Assembly: GCF_001885215.1 (NCBI RefSeq)
Contig: NZ_CP018091.1
Location: 310,001-374,000, forward strand
Direction of reading: 5' to 3'
DNA from: Synechococcus sp. SynAce01
GTDB lineage: Bacteria > Cyanobacteriota > Cyanobacteriia > PCC-6307 > Cyanobiaceae
Length of the DNA: 64,000 bases
Made by a program: the position numbers and the translations under genes. Every line of letters begins with the position of its first letter. Positions within the stretch are counted from its first letter, which is position 1. Positions 17,657-27,394 of the stretch are shown here, piece by piece. Under the pieces are notes generated by a model, which saw only the letters and a list, made by a program, of their open reading frames with translations, had not been told where the DNA came from and did not search any database.

Positions 17657-18622
17657 TTGCCCTTTACCATCGAGTCTGCTCGCAATATTTTCCCTGGAAC
17701 GCTGGCAGCGGATGTGGTGCCAGCCACGATTGTGCGCTTCAACAAATTGGAGGTTGAAGACAAACTGGCGTTGATCTGGTTTGCCTACCAGGAAATGGGA
17801 AAGACACTCTCAGTGACAACTCCCGACCCTGTGAATATGCAGTTTGCCAGCAGCACGCTCAGCCAGATCAAGTTGATGGATTTTAGTGAGCAAGTGCAAT
17901 TAATGCGCGACCTCGCCAGTCGCACGGATCGACCCATCTCCCGTATTTATGCCACCTGGTCAGTCAATATCAAACTTGGCTTTTGGTTCCAAATGGGCCA
18001 GTGGATGGAAGAGGGGATTGTCACTCCGATTCCTCAGAACTACCAACTCTCAGCCAATGCCTTGGCTGTCCTTCAAGCCATTCGGGATGTTGTTGATCCA
18101 GGTCAACAAATTACGATTCTGCGCAATGCCGTGGTGGACATGGGTTTTGACACAGAGCAGTTGGGCAGTTACAGCTCGGTGGCGGAACCGTTAGTCCCAC
18201 CGATAGAGAGGGCCAAGCGCAACCCGATTGCTGACATTCCTGGCGTGGAAAACCCTTTGATCTGTGAGTATATCGAAAATCTGAATGCCAATGACTTTGA
18301 CGCCCTGCTTCAACTCTTTGCTTTGGATGGCGCCTTGCAACCCCCTTTCCAACGTCCAATTGTGGGGCATGAAGCCCTGATTCGCTTTTTTCGGGAAGAT
18401 TGTCAGAACTTGAGCTTGTTGCCAGAACGGGGCATCACCGAACCGGACGAGGATGGTTACACCCGGATCAAGGTCACCGGCAAGGTTCAAACCCCTTGGT
18501 TTGGTAGGGATGTGGGCATGAACGTGTCCTGGCGCTTCCTTCTCAATCCAGAGAACAAAATCTACTTTGTAGCCATTGACTTACTCGCTTCCGCCCAAGA
18601 GCTGCTGAATTTGGCTCCTTAG
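17657..18622 (+). CDS. ocp: Orange carotenoid protein, full length
   Basis: A 321-residue water-soluble photoprotective carotenoid protein: a helical N-terminal domain (about 1-165), a linker, and an NTF2-like C-terminal domain (about 196-317). In strong blue light OCP binds phycobilisomes and dissipates energy as heat. Carotenoid contacts are present: Y44, W110, Y205 and W292 (equivalents of Synechocystis Y44, W110, Y201, W288), and an Arg at 156 matching the interdomain salt-bridge Arg155. The start is TTG 17657, giving the family N-terminus MPFTIESAR; AAAGAAG just upstream is a plausible ribosome binding site. No fluorescence recovery protein gene is adjacent. It sits in an AT-rich island, suggesting transfer. 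Confidence 0.93.
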   Translation: MPFTIESARNIFPGTLAADVVPATIVRFNKLEVEDKLALIWFAYQEMGKTLSVTTPDPVNMQFASSTLSQIKLMDFSEQVQLMRDLASRTDRPISRIYATWSVNIKLGFWFQMGQWMEEGIVTPIPQNYQLSANALAVLQAIRDVVDPGQQITILRNAVVDMGFDTEQLGSYSSVAEPLVPPIERAKRNPIADIPGVENPLICEYIENLNANDFDALLQLFALDGALQPPFQRPIVGHEALIRFFREDCQNLSLLPERGITEPDEDGYTRIKVTGKVQTPWFGRDVGMNVSWRFLLNPENKIYFVAIDLLASAQELLNLAP

Positions 18623-19110
18623 GTTGTTTTGTTATTCAGCAGTCCTGCGACAAAGAATGCGAAGCCACTTAAGTGATAAGATTTGGCACTTTTTCATAAC
18701 AGCCAGCTCCACATCAATGCCCATTTCATCAGGAGTTTTCCTCCACTTGCTCAAGAAACTACTCCACGGTCTCAACTAGATTGGCGCCACAATCAAACCG
18801 ATTGAAACGGGGCATTATGCTTGAACTAGCATCCATGGGGAAAGCTATAGGGATCGGGGACAAGGGTTGGATCGTCGCCATACGTTTCTAATGGCCAACC
18901 TTCTCTATAGGGTACTTTTCAGAAAATCCAAACCAGGCATGGTGTAGTTGCCTGCAAATTTCGAAATATATGTAAGACAAAGGCAACATCAAAGTCGCTG
19001 GCGACACATCATGAATCACAGCAGTCAACCATAGCATCAGTCGAACGGGAAAATAGCTGTATAATCGCCTTGCTTCAAAGACCCTGCCTAGGCGTTCGAT
19101 AGTCCTATCT
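18623..19110. other. AT-rich intergenic region upstream of recombinase remnant
   Basis: This is 488 bases with no supported gene. A TATAAT at 19060-19065, about 45 nt before the recombinase ATG, could be its -10 element; the -35 region is poor. I looked for integron attC-like RYYYAAC/GTTRRRY pairs and found none convincing. Confidence 0.45.
19060..19065 (+). promoter_or_regulatory. Candidate -10 element of recombinase gene
   Basis: Perfect TATAAT 45 nt before ATG 19111. No good -35 hexamer lies 16-18 nt upstream, so the assignment is tentative. Confidence 0.35.
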
Positions 19111-20045
19111 ATGCCTGAGGATCTGCTCAGCCTCCTTCAAGACAAGCTGGCATCACTTGGTTATGCCCGAAGAACAAAAGAGGCGTATGAACTTTGGATT
19201 CATCGCTTTTTTGCGTTTCATCAGACATCCCATCTAAGTGAAATCAAGGAAACGGAACTCAATTCATTCCTGATTCACCTGGCAACAGTGGAAGGCGTTA
19301 GCCCCTCAAGCCAACATCAGGCCTCTTCAGCATTGATCTTTCTTTGCCGTCATGTACTCGGCAATGGGAAGATCAAAGCATCTTCATTAAATCGGATTCC
19401 CAGACAGGACAAGCTGCCTTTGATTCTTTGCCAGGAAGACGTGGAGAAAGTACTTCGTACCATGTCTAATCCTAGTTCTGTCGTGGCAAGTTTGCTCTAT
19501 GGCAGCGGATTACGACTGATGGAAGCGCTACAGCTCAGATGCAGAGACTTGGAGCTGCGTAGACAGAAGTTCGTATTCGCAACGGTCAAAGCGAGGTACT
19601 CAGGACCACAATCATTCCATTTCCCCTCATCACCCCCCTGCAACAACATCTGTTAACTGTCAGAAAGGTTCATCAGACAGACCTGGAAGCAGGATGGGGG
19701 CGCGTGCAATTGCCAGATGTTCTTAGCCTTGACAAGGGATGGCTTTCAACCTGCTGGGAATGGCAGTGGCTGTTTCCTCAACATAGACGCATGATTAATC
19801 AACTGACCGGCGAGCAGAGTCGTCATCATCTCAATCCAACCGTTGTTCAAAAAGCCCTGAAGCAGGCACTCCACAAATGTGAGATTCATAAACCCGTAAG
19901 CTGCCACACTTTGCGACATAGTTTCGGGACCCATATGTTGGAATTGGGCAATGAACTAAAAACCATCCAGATCCTGATGGGGCATGATCATCTCAGAGTC
20001 ACACAACAATACAGCCAACTAACGAATCCAAATCGTTTCGGGTAG
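19111..20045 (+). pseudogene. Integron-integrase-like tyrosine recombinase, frameshifted
   Basis: The N-terminal part (YARRTKEAYELWIHRFFAFH, SAM-like core-binding domain) and the catalytic part (YGSGLRLMEALQLR with the first catalytic Arg) lie in one frame to about 19577. The rest continues in the +1-shifted frame: an [14 protein letters not shown] block, [21 protein letters not shown] (HxxR box), [14 protein letters not shown] with the Tyr nucleophile. A missing base in GTATTCGCAACGG near 19577 explains the break, since restoring one T gives FVFRNGQ. The [17 protein letters not shown] and WEWQWLFP blocks resemble IntI-type integron integrases rather than phage integrases. No cassette array was recognised. 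Confidence 0.75.
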
Positions 20046-20222
20046 ACCTGTTTCATTGGCTAACACTGACCAGTATGTCGAAACAACTGGCAGCACAAAG
20101 CCGTGTAATACCTACACAAATCTCAATGTCATCAGGACATTGCTTTTTGCCACTGCAATCTCAAAGGCACAGCAACAAAACAAGCAGTGTGGATACACGC
20201 CCCTACGGCAGGCAAGCAGTCG

Positions 20223-20834
20223 ATGCCACTTAGCTTGACCAAGCCTGTAGTGATTCCACCGTCCATGGCACTCGTCTCAACCTTTGAACTGTTACTGAAG
20301 CCGCAGCTACCGACTTCAGTCACGGCAAGTATTCCAAATCTTGCTCCCCTGACCCGGACAATTTTACAGGGGTACTTTTTGTCAATTGCCAATCCTAACG
20401 GAATTAAAATTGCCCTTAGAATCATATTTACAACACAAACACCAGGACTGGATCCCGCCACGGTTCTTGCCTTTCTTGATACTGCGGGGACGAACACAAC
20501 CTTGACAGGTAACACCACCATTGCAAGCGGTATCGCTAGTACTACTTACGACATCACGATTGATGCTAACGATACTTGCCTCTTGATTCTTCAGCCAAAT
20601 ATCACAGATCAGAAGTTTTTCCTAGCCAGTGATTATGAATTGCGCGGATACTCCGAGATTTTTGCCTTAGAGCCAAATAGCCTGCGCTCTCTTGCTGTTC
20701 TTGTTACCGCAGAACACCGAGGCACATTTTATGGATTGCTTGATGACAAAGAGTTCCTCAATCTCGGTGAGGTTGCTTACTCCTTGCCGTTGGCTGGGGG
20801 TGGATCGCTTATCCATGTGGATTCTGCTTCATAA
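20223..20834 (+). CDS. Hypothetical protein
   Basis: A 203-residue protein I do not recognise. It has no signal peptide or membrane span; the sequence is rich in Thr, Ile and Leu with predicted beta character, and ends LAGGGSLIHVDSAS. ATG 20223 is preferred over an upstream GTG (20187). It lies between the broken recombinase and the DUF1350 gene, only 12 bp before the latter, so co-transcription is possible. Confidence 0.55.
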   Translation: MPLSLTKPVVIPPSMALVSTFELLLKPQLPTSVTASIPNLAPLTRTILQGYFLSIANPNGIKIALRIIFTTQTPGLDPATVLAFLDTAGTNTTLTGNTTIASGIASTTYDITIDANDTCLLILQPNITDQKFFLASDYELRGYSEIFALEPNSLRSLAVLVTAEHRGTFYGLLDDKEFLNLGEVAYSLPLAGGGSLIHVDSAS

Positions 20835-20846
20835 GCACCACCGCGA

Positions 20847-21713
20847 ATGACCTTGGGCCTCTTGATGCTTTCACCATTAATGCGGAGTCGACAGGTACTG
20901 CTCCACCCACAACCGCGTGGGGTGATCCAGTTCATCGGTGCCTTCCTGTTCGGCTCCTTTCCAGGCAGTGCCTATCGGCCCCTGCTTCAGGCTCTGTATG
21001 CGCAGGGTTATTCCTTAGTGTTGCATCGTTTTTCATTCAATCCAGTGCAGTTCAACCACTGGCAAGTGGCTTTCGGCTTGCTGGAGAGGAAGCAGCAAGT
21101 CCTCGATCAGATCCAGCAAGCGCTTCCCCCTGACAAGGCAGCGTTCTATGCCGACCCAACCAACACCTGCTGGTTGGGTCACAGCCTCGGATGCAAATTC
21201 ATCCTGTTGCTGGAAATCCTCAGCAACCAGCCTGATCGCCGCGAGGAAATTCTGCGCGGTGCTTTGCCGGTACTCGCTGCTGAATCCATCTTGGCTCGAT
21301 TGGGCCACATGGAGAGAACATCCGCCGATGGCGGCCAAGGTGTCCGTGATCAGGCTTCAATCCTGTTGGCTCCAGAGATCAGCAACACAGTTCGCGTGCT
21401 GCGTTCCGGATGGCAGATCTCCCGACAAGGGGTCCAACCAAACCTGCAACAAACCAAGGATCTCGTCCTGGCCAGCTTCGAGCTGTTCAATCTGACTGGG
21501 GTGATTGGCTTCAACAGCGACGGCATCTCGCTTGACGATGTGGAGTTCCTGAGATCAGAACTGGCACGGCGAGAGGTTCCATCACTGCCCATAGCTGAGC
21601 TGGAGGGATGGCATTTCGAACCTCTGGGATTGCATGTAGGCCGACTGGCTCAGAGCATCGACGACGGATTCGTTCAGCTAAGGGCAACGCTGAAGCAGCC
21701 CCTAGTTTCATAG
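20847..21713 (+). CDS. DUF1350-family alpha/beta hydrolase-like protein
   Basis: A 288-residue protein with PRGVIQFIGAFLFGSFPGSAYR near the N-terminus and a nucleophile-elbow-like GHSLGCKF at about residues 112-119, as in DUF1350 proteins of cyanobacteria and plastids. The enzymatic substrate is not known. An AT-rich hairpin with T runs follows the stop. This gene lies inside the AT-rich island but is intact. Confidence 0.7.
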   Translation: MTLGLLMLSPLMRSRQVLLHPQPRGVIQFIGAFLFGSFPGSAYRPLLQALYAQGYSLVLHRFSFNPVQFNHWQVAFGLLERKQQVLDQIQQALPPDKAAFYADPTNTCWLGHSLGCKFILLLEILSNQPDRREEILRGALPVLAAESILARLGHMERTSADGGQGVRDQASILLAPEISNTVRVLRSGWQISRQGVQPNLQQTKDLVLASFELFNLTGVIGFNSDGISLDDVEFLRSELARREVPSLPIAELEGWHFEPLGLHVGRLAQSIDDGFVQLRATLKQPLVS

Positions 21714-21778
21714 ATCAAGTAGCCAAAGATCAAGCAGACTTTGCAAGGGATATTGCAGCGTTCTAGACGTATCGATCA

Positions 21779-21808
21779 AGGACTTTCTATCCTTTTTAAG
21801 ATCTTTTT
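21779..21808 (+). terminator. Weak candidate terminator
   Basis: AAGGA and TCCTT form a short 5-bp stem with a 7-nt loop followed by T-rich sequence, with a second T6 run just downstream. It lies about 65 nt after the DUF1350 stop. The stem is weak. Confidence 0.35.
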
Positions 21809-21882
21809 TCTACCAGATTTCAGCCAACTCAGCTGGAAGACATAATCATTGGCCGATGGCTGCGGACCCACCCAATAGCTCA

Positions 21883-22767
21883 TCAAACCGAGAGTCTCGG
21901 CTTATTGATCAGCCGTCTGCCATAGAGAATAGCCATGAATCCAGTGCCATACATCAACAAGCTGTAAACAGCAGCAGGCACAGCCATCTCAGGGTTGTTG
22001 AGCAAGCCAGCGGTTATAGCAATCGCCAGGGTTCCATTCTGAATGCCCACTTCAATCGCCAAACAGATCTGTTGGGCGCGGGGCAGCTGAAATAGCCTCC
22101 CAGCCAGAAGGCCGGCCAGCATGGCCAGCAGGTTCAGGAAGAGCACTCCGATTCCCACCTGCATGAGAAACCCCGGCAATTTGCTGCCTTCGCGGAACAG
22201 CAGCAGCCCAATAATCAGGGCTAGCAATCCCGAAGCAAGCCGGCTCATGGGCTTCTCGAGGCGACGTGCGGCTTGAGGAAAGGCGCGCCGAATGGCCATG
22301 CCAATCGCAATCGGTAGCAGGGTGATCAGGACAATCTGCAGCATGGTCGAGCCGATCGGCAGGGCGATGGCGGCCCGTTCTCCAAGAAAGGTTTGGAGTG
22401 CCAGATTGATCAAAATCGGGATGGTAAAAACTGTGATCACGCTATTGATGGCCGTGAGGGTCACCGACAGGGCCACATCGCCCTTGGCCAGGTAGGTGAT
22501 CAGATTCGATGAAGGACCGCCCGGACACACCGCCACCACAATCAGTCCAACAGCAAGGTCGGGCGGCATGGGAAGGATCGTTGCAATCAACGCACCCAGC
22601 AGCGGCAACACCACAATCTGGCAAAACGTACCCACGGCAACGGCCTTGGGATAGCGCGTGATGCGCTTGAAATCGTTGGGAACCAGGCTCAACCCCATCC
22701 CCAACATGACAACTGCCAAAGCCAGCGGCAGTAAAATAGCGGTGAAGAAACTACTCTGCATCAGCAC
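21883..22767 (-). CDS. Bile acid:sodium symporter (BASS) family transporter
   Basis: A 294-residue protein with about nine or ten membrane segments throughout. The PGGPSSNLITYLAKGD block and LSVTLTAINSVITV match the SBF/BASS family, whose cyanobacterial and plastid members carry organic acids such as pyruvate or bicarbonate with sodium. The substrate here is unknown. It is convergent with the DUF1350 gene and divergent from the ligase, and marks the right flank of the AT-rich island. Confidence 0.85.
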   Translation of the reverse strand: MLMQSSFFTAILLPLALAVVMLGMGLSLVPNDFKRITRYPKAVAVGTFCQIVVLPLLGALIATILPMPPDLAVGLIVVAVCPGGPSSNLITYLAKGDVALSVTLTAINSVITVFTIPILINLALQTFLGERAAIALPIGSTMLQIVLITLLPIAIGMAIRRAFPQAARRLEKPMSRLASGLLALIIGLLLFREGSKLPGFLMQVGIGVLFLNLLAMLAGLLAGRLFQLPRAQQICLAIEVGIQNGTLAIAITAGLLNNPEMAVPAAVYSLLMYGTGFMAILYGRRLINKPRLSV

Positions 22768-22995
22768 CAGAACTGGAAAACAGTAAAGGAATGAAGCCGT
22801 TCAAACAACTGGCTCTCAACATCGACTCATTCTCGATCACTACCATCCATGGGTTGCGATCCATCGACCCCTTTTCAAGGTCAACTTGGTCCGTCAACCT
22901 GGTCCGGCAGCGGCACTTCGCTGATCGCCGTGCTGCTCACAGCGCCTGAACTGTCTGGGGCAGTGTGAAGCACGTTCCGCTTGAGCAGGCTGCCC

Positions 22996-24708
22996 ATGCG
23001 CGAGTTCTGCGCCCTCTATGAGCAGCTCGACCGCAGCCCCGGCACCAACGCCCGGGTGGAAGCGCTGCAGGCTTATTTCGCGGCAGTGGATCCAGCCGAC
23101 GGGGCCTGGGCGCTCAGCCTGTTGCTCGGCAAACGACGCAAGCGCCTGCTCACCGGAAGGCGCCTGCGCGAAATCGCCCTGGCCGCCTCAGCTCTGCCCG
23201 AATGGTTGTTCGACGACTGCCACGGCCAGGTGGGCGACAGTGCCGAAACCATCGCCCTGCTGCTGCCCCAGCTGGCGCTGCCCGAAGCCGAGCTGATCGA
23301 GCGGCCGCTGGCAGAGTGGATGGGGGAGCGGCTGCCGGCGATCGCAGCGCTTGAGGTTCACGCCCAGGCTGAAGCCGTGCTCAGCACCTGGGCGGGTCTG
23401 CCGCCGGGCCAGGCCTTCCTGTTCAACAAGCTGCTCACCGGTGGCCTGCGGGTGGGTGTGTCCACAGGACTGGTGACACGGGCCCTGGCGCGGCTGGCGG
23501 GCCTCGAAGAGGCAGAGATCGCCCAGCGGCTCATGGGTGGCCTGGAGCCCAGCGCCGACGCCTTCCGCGCCCTGCTCGCCCCGCTGACGGAGGCGGGGGC
23601 GGTGCCGGCGAGTCGGCCCTATCCCTTCTTTCTGGCCAGCCCCCTCGATCCGGCCCAGCTGGAGGGTTGGGATCCAGCCCATTGGCGGGCGGAGTGGAAG
23701 TGGGACGGCATCCGCGGCCAGTTGATCCGCCGGGCCGGCACCAGCTTTCTCTGGAGCCGTGGCGAGGAGCTGGTGAACGAGAGCTTCCCAGAGTTGGTGA
23801 GCCTGGGTGAGGCCCTGCCGGAGGGCACCGTGCTCGATGGCGAAGTGATCGTCTGGGATGCCGGAGAGGAGCGCCCCGCCAGCTTCGCCAGCCTGCAGCG
23901 GCGGCTGGGTCGCAAGAGCGTGGGCGCCAGCCTGCGCCGTCAATGCCCGATGGCCTTTGTCGCCTACGACCTGTTGGAGTCCGGCGGCGTCGACCAGCGC
24001 ACCGAGCCGCTGCAGCTGCGCTTGGCACGCTTGGAGGAGCTGCAGGTCGCCGTTGACCAGGGTGATCATCCCGAACGGCAACGCCTGCGGATCTCGGCGG
24101 GCTTGTCCCTGGAGTGCTGGGAGGAGCTGGAAGTGCAGCGTGGCCGCGCCCGCGAGGTTGGGGCCGAAGGGCTGATGCTCAAACGGCTCGACTCCCCTTA
24201 CCGGGCCGGCCGCCGACGCGGTGATTGGTGGAAGCACAAACTCGAACCGCTCCATCTCGATGCCGTGCTGCTCTACGCCCAGGCGGGCAGTGGCCGGCGC
24301 GCCAACCTCTTCACCGATTACACCTTTGGCCTTTGGAGCCAGCCGCCTGGAACCACTGGCTTTGGCGATGCCGCAAACGCTGGCCCAGGAGAACCAGAGC
24401 CCCAGCTGATGACCTTCGCCAAGGCTTACTCCGGCCTTGATGACGCCGAGATCAACGAACTCGACCGCTGGATCCGCCGCCACACCACCGAGCGTTTCGG
24501 GCCAGTGCGGGCGGTGGAGCCCCTGCAGGTGTTCGAGCTGGCCTTCGAAGGGCTGCAGCCCTCGAAACGCCACAAGAGCGGCATCGCCGTGCGCTTTCCG
24601 CGCATCTCCCGCTGGCGCCGCGACAAACCGGCGGCCGAAGCCGATTGCCTGGCAGGCGCCCTGGCGTTGATGGACAGTGAGCGGGAAGGAAGTGGATCAG
24701 CTCGGTAG
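22996..24708 (+). CDS. ATP-dependent DNA ligase (ligase-associated repair cluster type)
   Basis: A 570-residue ligase. It has an N-terminal DNA-binding domain (about 1-200), the adenylation motif EWKWDGIRGQ with the nucleophilic Lys at about 235, DGEVIVWD, GAEGLMLKR, RRGDWWKHKLEP, and a C-terminal OB-fold to TFAKAYSGL. It belongs to the group found with an Lhr-type helicase and two nucleases (TIGR04120-like), acting in DNA repair rather than replication. ATG 22996 (MREFCALYEQL) matches relatives better than TTG 22981. The helicase gene starts 41 bp downstream. Confidence 0.9.
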   Translation: MREFCALYEQLDRSPGTNARVEALQAYFAAVDPADGAWALSLLLGKRRKRLLTGRRLREIALAASALPEWLFDDCHGQVGDSAETIALLLPQLALPEAELIERPLAEWMGERLPAIAALEVHAQAEAVLSTWAGLPPGQAFLFNKLLTGGLRVGVSTGLVTRALARLAGLEEAEIAQRLMGGLEPSADAFRALLAPLTEAGAVPASRPYPFFLASPLDPAQLEGWDPAHWRAEWKWDGIRGQLIRRAGTSFLWSRGEELVNESFPELVSLGEALPEGTVLDGEVIVWDAGEERPASFASLQRRLGRKSVGASLRRQCPMAFVAYDLLESGGVDQRTEPLQLRLARLEELQVAVDQGDHPERQRLRISAGLSLECWEELEVQRGRAREVGAEGLMLKRLDSPYRAGRRRGDWWKHKLEPLHLDAVLLYAQAGSGRRANLFTDYTFGLWSQPPGTTGFGDAANAGPGEPEPQLMTFAKAYSGLDDAEINELDRWIRRHTTERFGPVRAVEPLQVFELAFEGLQPSKRHKSGIAVRFPRISRWRRDKPAAEADCLAGALALMDSEREGSGSAR

Positions 24709-24749
24709 CGTGTCGCCCGGTAACGGGCAATCTGGCCGCTCAACAATCT

Positions 24750-27329
24750 GTGCCCAGAGCCTCACTCACCCCGATCGAAGCCTGGTTCGAGCAGCAGGGC
24801 TGGCGGCCCCAGCCGTTCCAGCGGCGTTGCTGGCGGGAGTTTCTGGGCGGCCGCAGCGGGCTGATCCAGGTGCCCACCGGCGCCGGCAAAACCTATGCCG
24901 CCGTGATGGGGCCGATCGCAGCGATGCTCGCCGAGGCGAAGCGCAACGGCGGAGCAACGCCCACGGGCCTGCGCCTGCTCTATCTCACCCCGCTGCGGGC
25001 CCTCAGCCGTGACCTGGCCCTGGCGATCCGCCTGCCTATCGAGGCTATGGGCTGGCCGTTGCGTGTGGGCATCCGCAACGGCGACACCCCCAGCGCCGAG
25101 CGGGCACGCCAACTCAAGAATCCGCCGCAGATCCTGATCACCACCCCCGAATCGCTCTCGGTGCTGCTGGCCGGCAAGGCCGCCAGCGCGCTGTTCGGCG
25201 CCCTTGACGCCGTGGTGCTCGATGAATGGCACGAGCTGATGGGCAGCAAGCGCGGCAGCCAGAGCGAGCTTTGCTTGAGCTGGTTGCGCCAGCGCCGACC
25301 CGAGCTGCGCACCTGGGCGATCAGCGCCACGATCGGCAACCTGCAGGATGCTGCCCGCGCAGCGGTGGGTGCCGCAGGCCAAGAACCAGGCACCGAGCCC
25401 CTGATCATCACCGCCAAGCTTCGGCGTGCCACCGAGATCCGCAGCTTGCTGCCCGAGACCATCGACGGCTTTCCCTGGGCCGGCCACCTCGGCCTGCGCA
25501 TGTACGAGGAGCTGGTGGCAGCCCTGGATCCGGCCGTCTCCACGCTGCTGTTCACCAACACCCGCAACCAGGCCGAGCGCTGGCATCAGTGCCTCCGCTA
25601 CGCCTGCCCGGAGATGGAGGACGGCCTGGCCCTGCACCACAGCTCCATCGACCGCGGGGAGCGCGAAGCGATCGAAGCGGGCGTCAAGAACGGGATGATC
25701 CGCTGGGTGGTCTGTACCAGTTCCCTGGATCTGGGGGTGGACTTCCAGCCGGTGGAGCGGGTGGTGCAGATCGGCTCCGCCAAGAACCTGGCGCGGCTGC
25801 TGCAGCGGGCCGGCCGCTCCGCCCACAGCCCCGGGGGCACCTCCCAGGTGCTGTTCATGCCCACCAACGCCCTGGAGCTGCTGGAGCTGAGCGCCCTGCG
25901 GCGGGGGCTGGACGCAGGGCTGGTGGAAACGCGGCGTCCGCCTGTGGCCCCGCTCGATGTGTTGCTGCAGCACCTCACCAGCCTGGCCTGTGGTCCGGGG
26001 TTCGAGCCCGAGCAGGAGCTGAGGGCGGTGCGCAGCGCCTGGAGCTTCCGCCACCTCGATGACGCCAGCTGGCAGTGGTGCCTGCGTTTCCTCGAGCAGG
26101 GCGGCGACTGCCTCGGGGCCTATCCCCGCTACCGCAAGCTCGAGCGCGAGCCGATCGATCCACCTGCTGCCGTTATTCCCAGCGTCATTCCCACCGCCGC
26201 GGCCAGCACCCCAGGCGAGCCCCCCTTCCGCTACAAGGTCGGCGACAACGCCATCGCCCGCCTGCACCGGCTCAACATCGGCACGATCACGGCCGATCGT
26301 TCGGTCACGGTGAAAGTGGTGCGCGGCGCCAGCCTCGGCCATGTGGAGGAGTCGTTCGTGGCCCGGCTCAAGCCGGGGAATGTCTTTTTCTTCGCCGGCC
26401 GCCAGCTGGAGTTCGTGCGCCTGCGTGAGATGACCGCGCTGGTGAAGGCCAGCAGCAAAAAAAGCCAGACGGTGCCGGCCTGGGCAGGCGGGCAGCTGGC
26501 GCTCTCCGATCTGCTCGCCAGCCACCTGCGCAGCGAGGTGCACCGTTGCGCCGCGGCCATGGAACAGGAGGATCCGGCCAACTCAGGCCTCGACAGCGCC
26601 GAGTTACGGGCCCTCGAACCGCTGCTGCGCCGCCAGGCCGACCTCTCCCGCCTTCCCCGCCAGGATCAGTTCCTGGTCGAAACCTGCCGCAGCCGCGATG
26701 GCAGCCACCTGTTCGCCTTTCCCTTCGAAGGGCGCTTCGTGCACGAAGGGCTGGGCTTTCTCTGGGCTGGCCGCTTGACGCGCCATCAGGCCGGAACAAT
26801 CACCGTGTCGGTGAACGACTACGGCTTCGAGCTGCTGGCACCCCGCGGCTACCCCTTCGCGGAGTTGGTGGAGTGCCACAGCGAGGAGCTGCTCGATGGC
26901 GCCAGCCTGCAGGCGGATCTGGAAGCCTCGATCAATCTCTCCGAACTCTGTCGCCGTCGCTTCCGCGTCATCGCCCAGGTGGCGGGCCTGGTGGTGAACG
27001 GCTTTCCTGGCCAAAGCAAGAGCGGCGGCCAACTGCAGATCAGCGCCGCCCTGCTCTTTGACGTGTTCGAGCGTCACGAACCGGGCAACCGTTTGCTGGA
27101 GCAGGCCAGGCGCGAGGTGATCGAGGAGCAGCTGGAACTGGGTCGCCTGCACCTGGCCCTGGAACGGTTACGGGCCAGCAGCTTGCTGCTGGAGGAAACA
27201 GCCCGGCCCGGCCCGCTCGCCTTTCCGCTGCTGGTGGAGCGGCTGAACAACAACCGGATGAGCAGCGAATCGGTGCTGGAGCGACTCGAGCGCCTGGTGG
27301 CCGAAGCCCGCCGGGCTGAAGAACGCTGA
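24750..27329 (+). CDS. Ligase-associated Lhr-Core-type DEXH helicase
   Basis: An 859-residue superfamily 2 DNA helicase. Walker A VPTGAGKT at residues 41-48, DEWHE (motif II) at 158-162, SAT in AISATIGN, and motif VI QRAGRSAHSPGG are visible, followed by the winged-helix and Lhr C-terminal regions. Length and context match Lhr-Core proteins, 3'-to-5' ssDNA-dependent translocases encoded beside ATP-dependent ligase and nuclease genes. GTG 24750 is the start. It is co-directional with the ligase and probably in one operon. Confidence 0.9.
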   Translation: MPRASLTPIEAWFEQQGWRPQPFQRRCWREFLGGRSGLIQVPTGAGKTYAAVMGPIAAMLAEAKRNGGATPTGLRLLYLTPLRALSRDLALAIRLPIEAMGWPLRVGIRNGDTPSAERARQLKNPPQILITTPESLSVLLAGKAASALFGALDAVVLDEWHELMGSKRGSQSELCLSWLRQRRPELRTWAISATIGNLQDAARAAVGAAGQEPGTEPLIITAKLRRATEIRSLLPETIDGFPWAGHLGLRMYEELVAALDPAVSTLLFTNTRNQAERWHQCLRYACPEMEDGLALHHSSIDRGEREAIEAGVKNGMIRWVVCTSSLDLGVDFQPVERVVQIGSAKNLARLLQRAGRSAHSPGGTSQVLFMPTNALELLELSALRRGLDAGLVETRRPPVAPLDVLLQHLTSLACGPGFEPEQELRAVRSAWSFRHLDDASWQWCLRFLEQGGDCLGAYPRYRKLEREPIDPPAAVIPSVIPTAAASTPGEPPFRYKVGDNAIARLHRLNIGTITADRSVTVKVVRGASLGHVEESFVARLKPGNVFFFAGRQLEFVRLREMTALVKASSKKSQTVPAWAGGQLALSDLLASHLRSEVHRCAAAMEQEDPANSGLDSAELRALEPLLRRQADLSRLPRQDQFLVETCRSRDGSHLFAFPFEGRFVHEGLGFLWAGRLTRHQAGTITVSVNDYGFELLAPRGYPFAELVECHSEELLDGASLQADLEASINLSELCRRRFRVIAQVAGLVVNGFPGQSKSGGQLQISAALLFDVFERHEPGNRLLEQARREVIEEQLELGRLHLALERLRASSLLLEETARPGPLAFPLLVERLNNNRMSSESVLERLERLVAEARRAEER

Positions 27330-27394
27330 CCGCGATTAAGCCTTACAGAAAGCGGGTCACGTCCTGCTCAACCATGACCAACGACTGATCCGTC

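Noticed and set aside
18623-19110. Possible integron attC/attI sites beside the recombinase remnant
   Set aside because: GTTGCCT...AGGCAAC pair near 18948 does not match the attC consensus order, and no further copies were seen.
25999-26013. GGTTCGAGCCC-like tRNA T-arm string
   Set aside because: Lies inside the helicase coding sequence with no acceptor or anticodon arm around it; no tRNA was found in the window.
24762-26543. Long minus-strand open frame opposite the Lhr-type helicase
   Set aside because: Low-complexity Gly/Ala/His translation without domain; shadow of the helicase gene.
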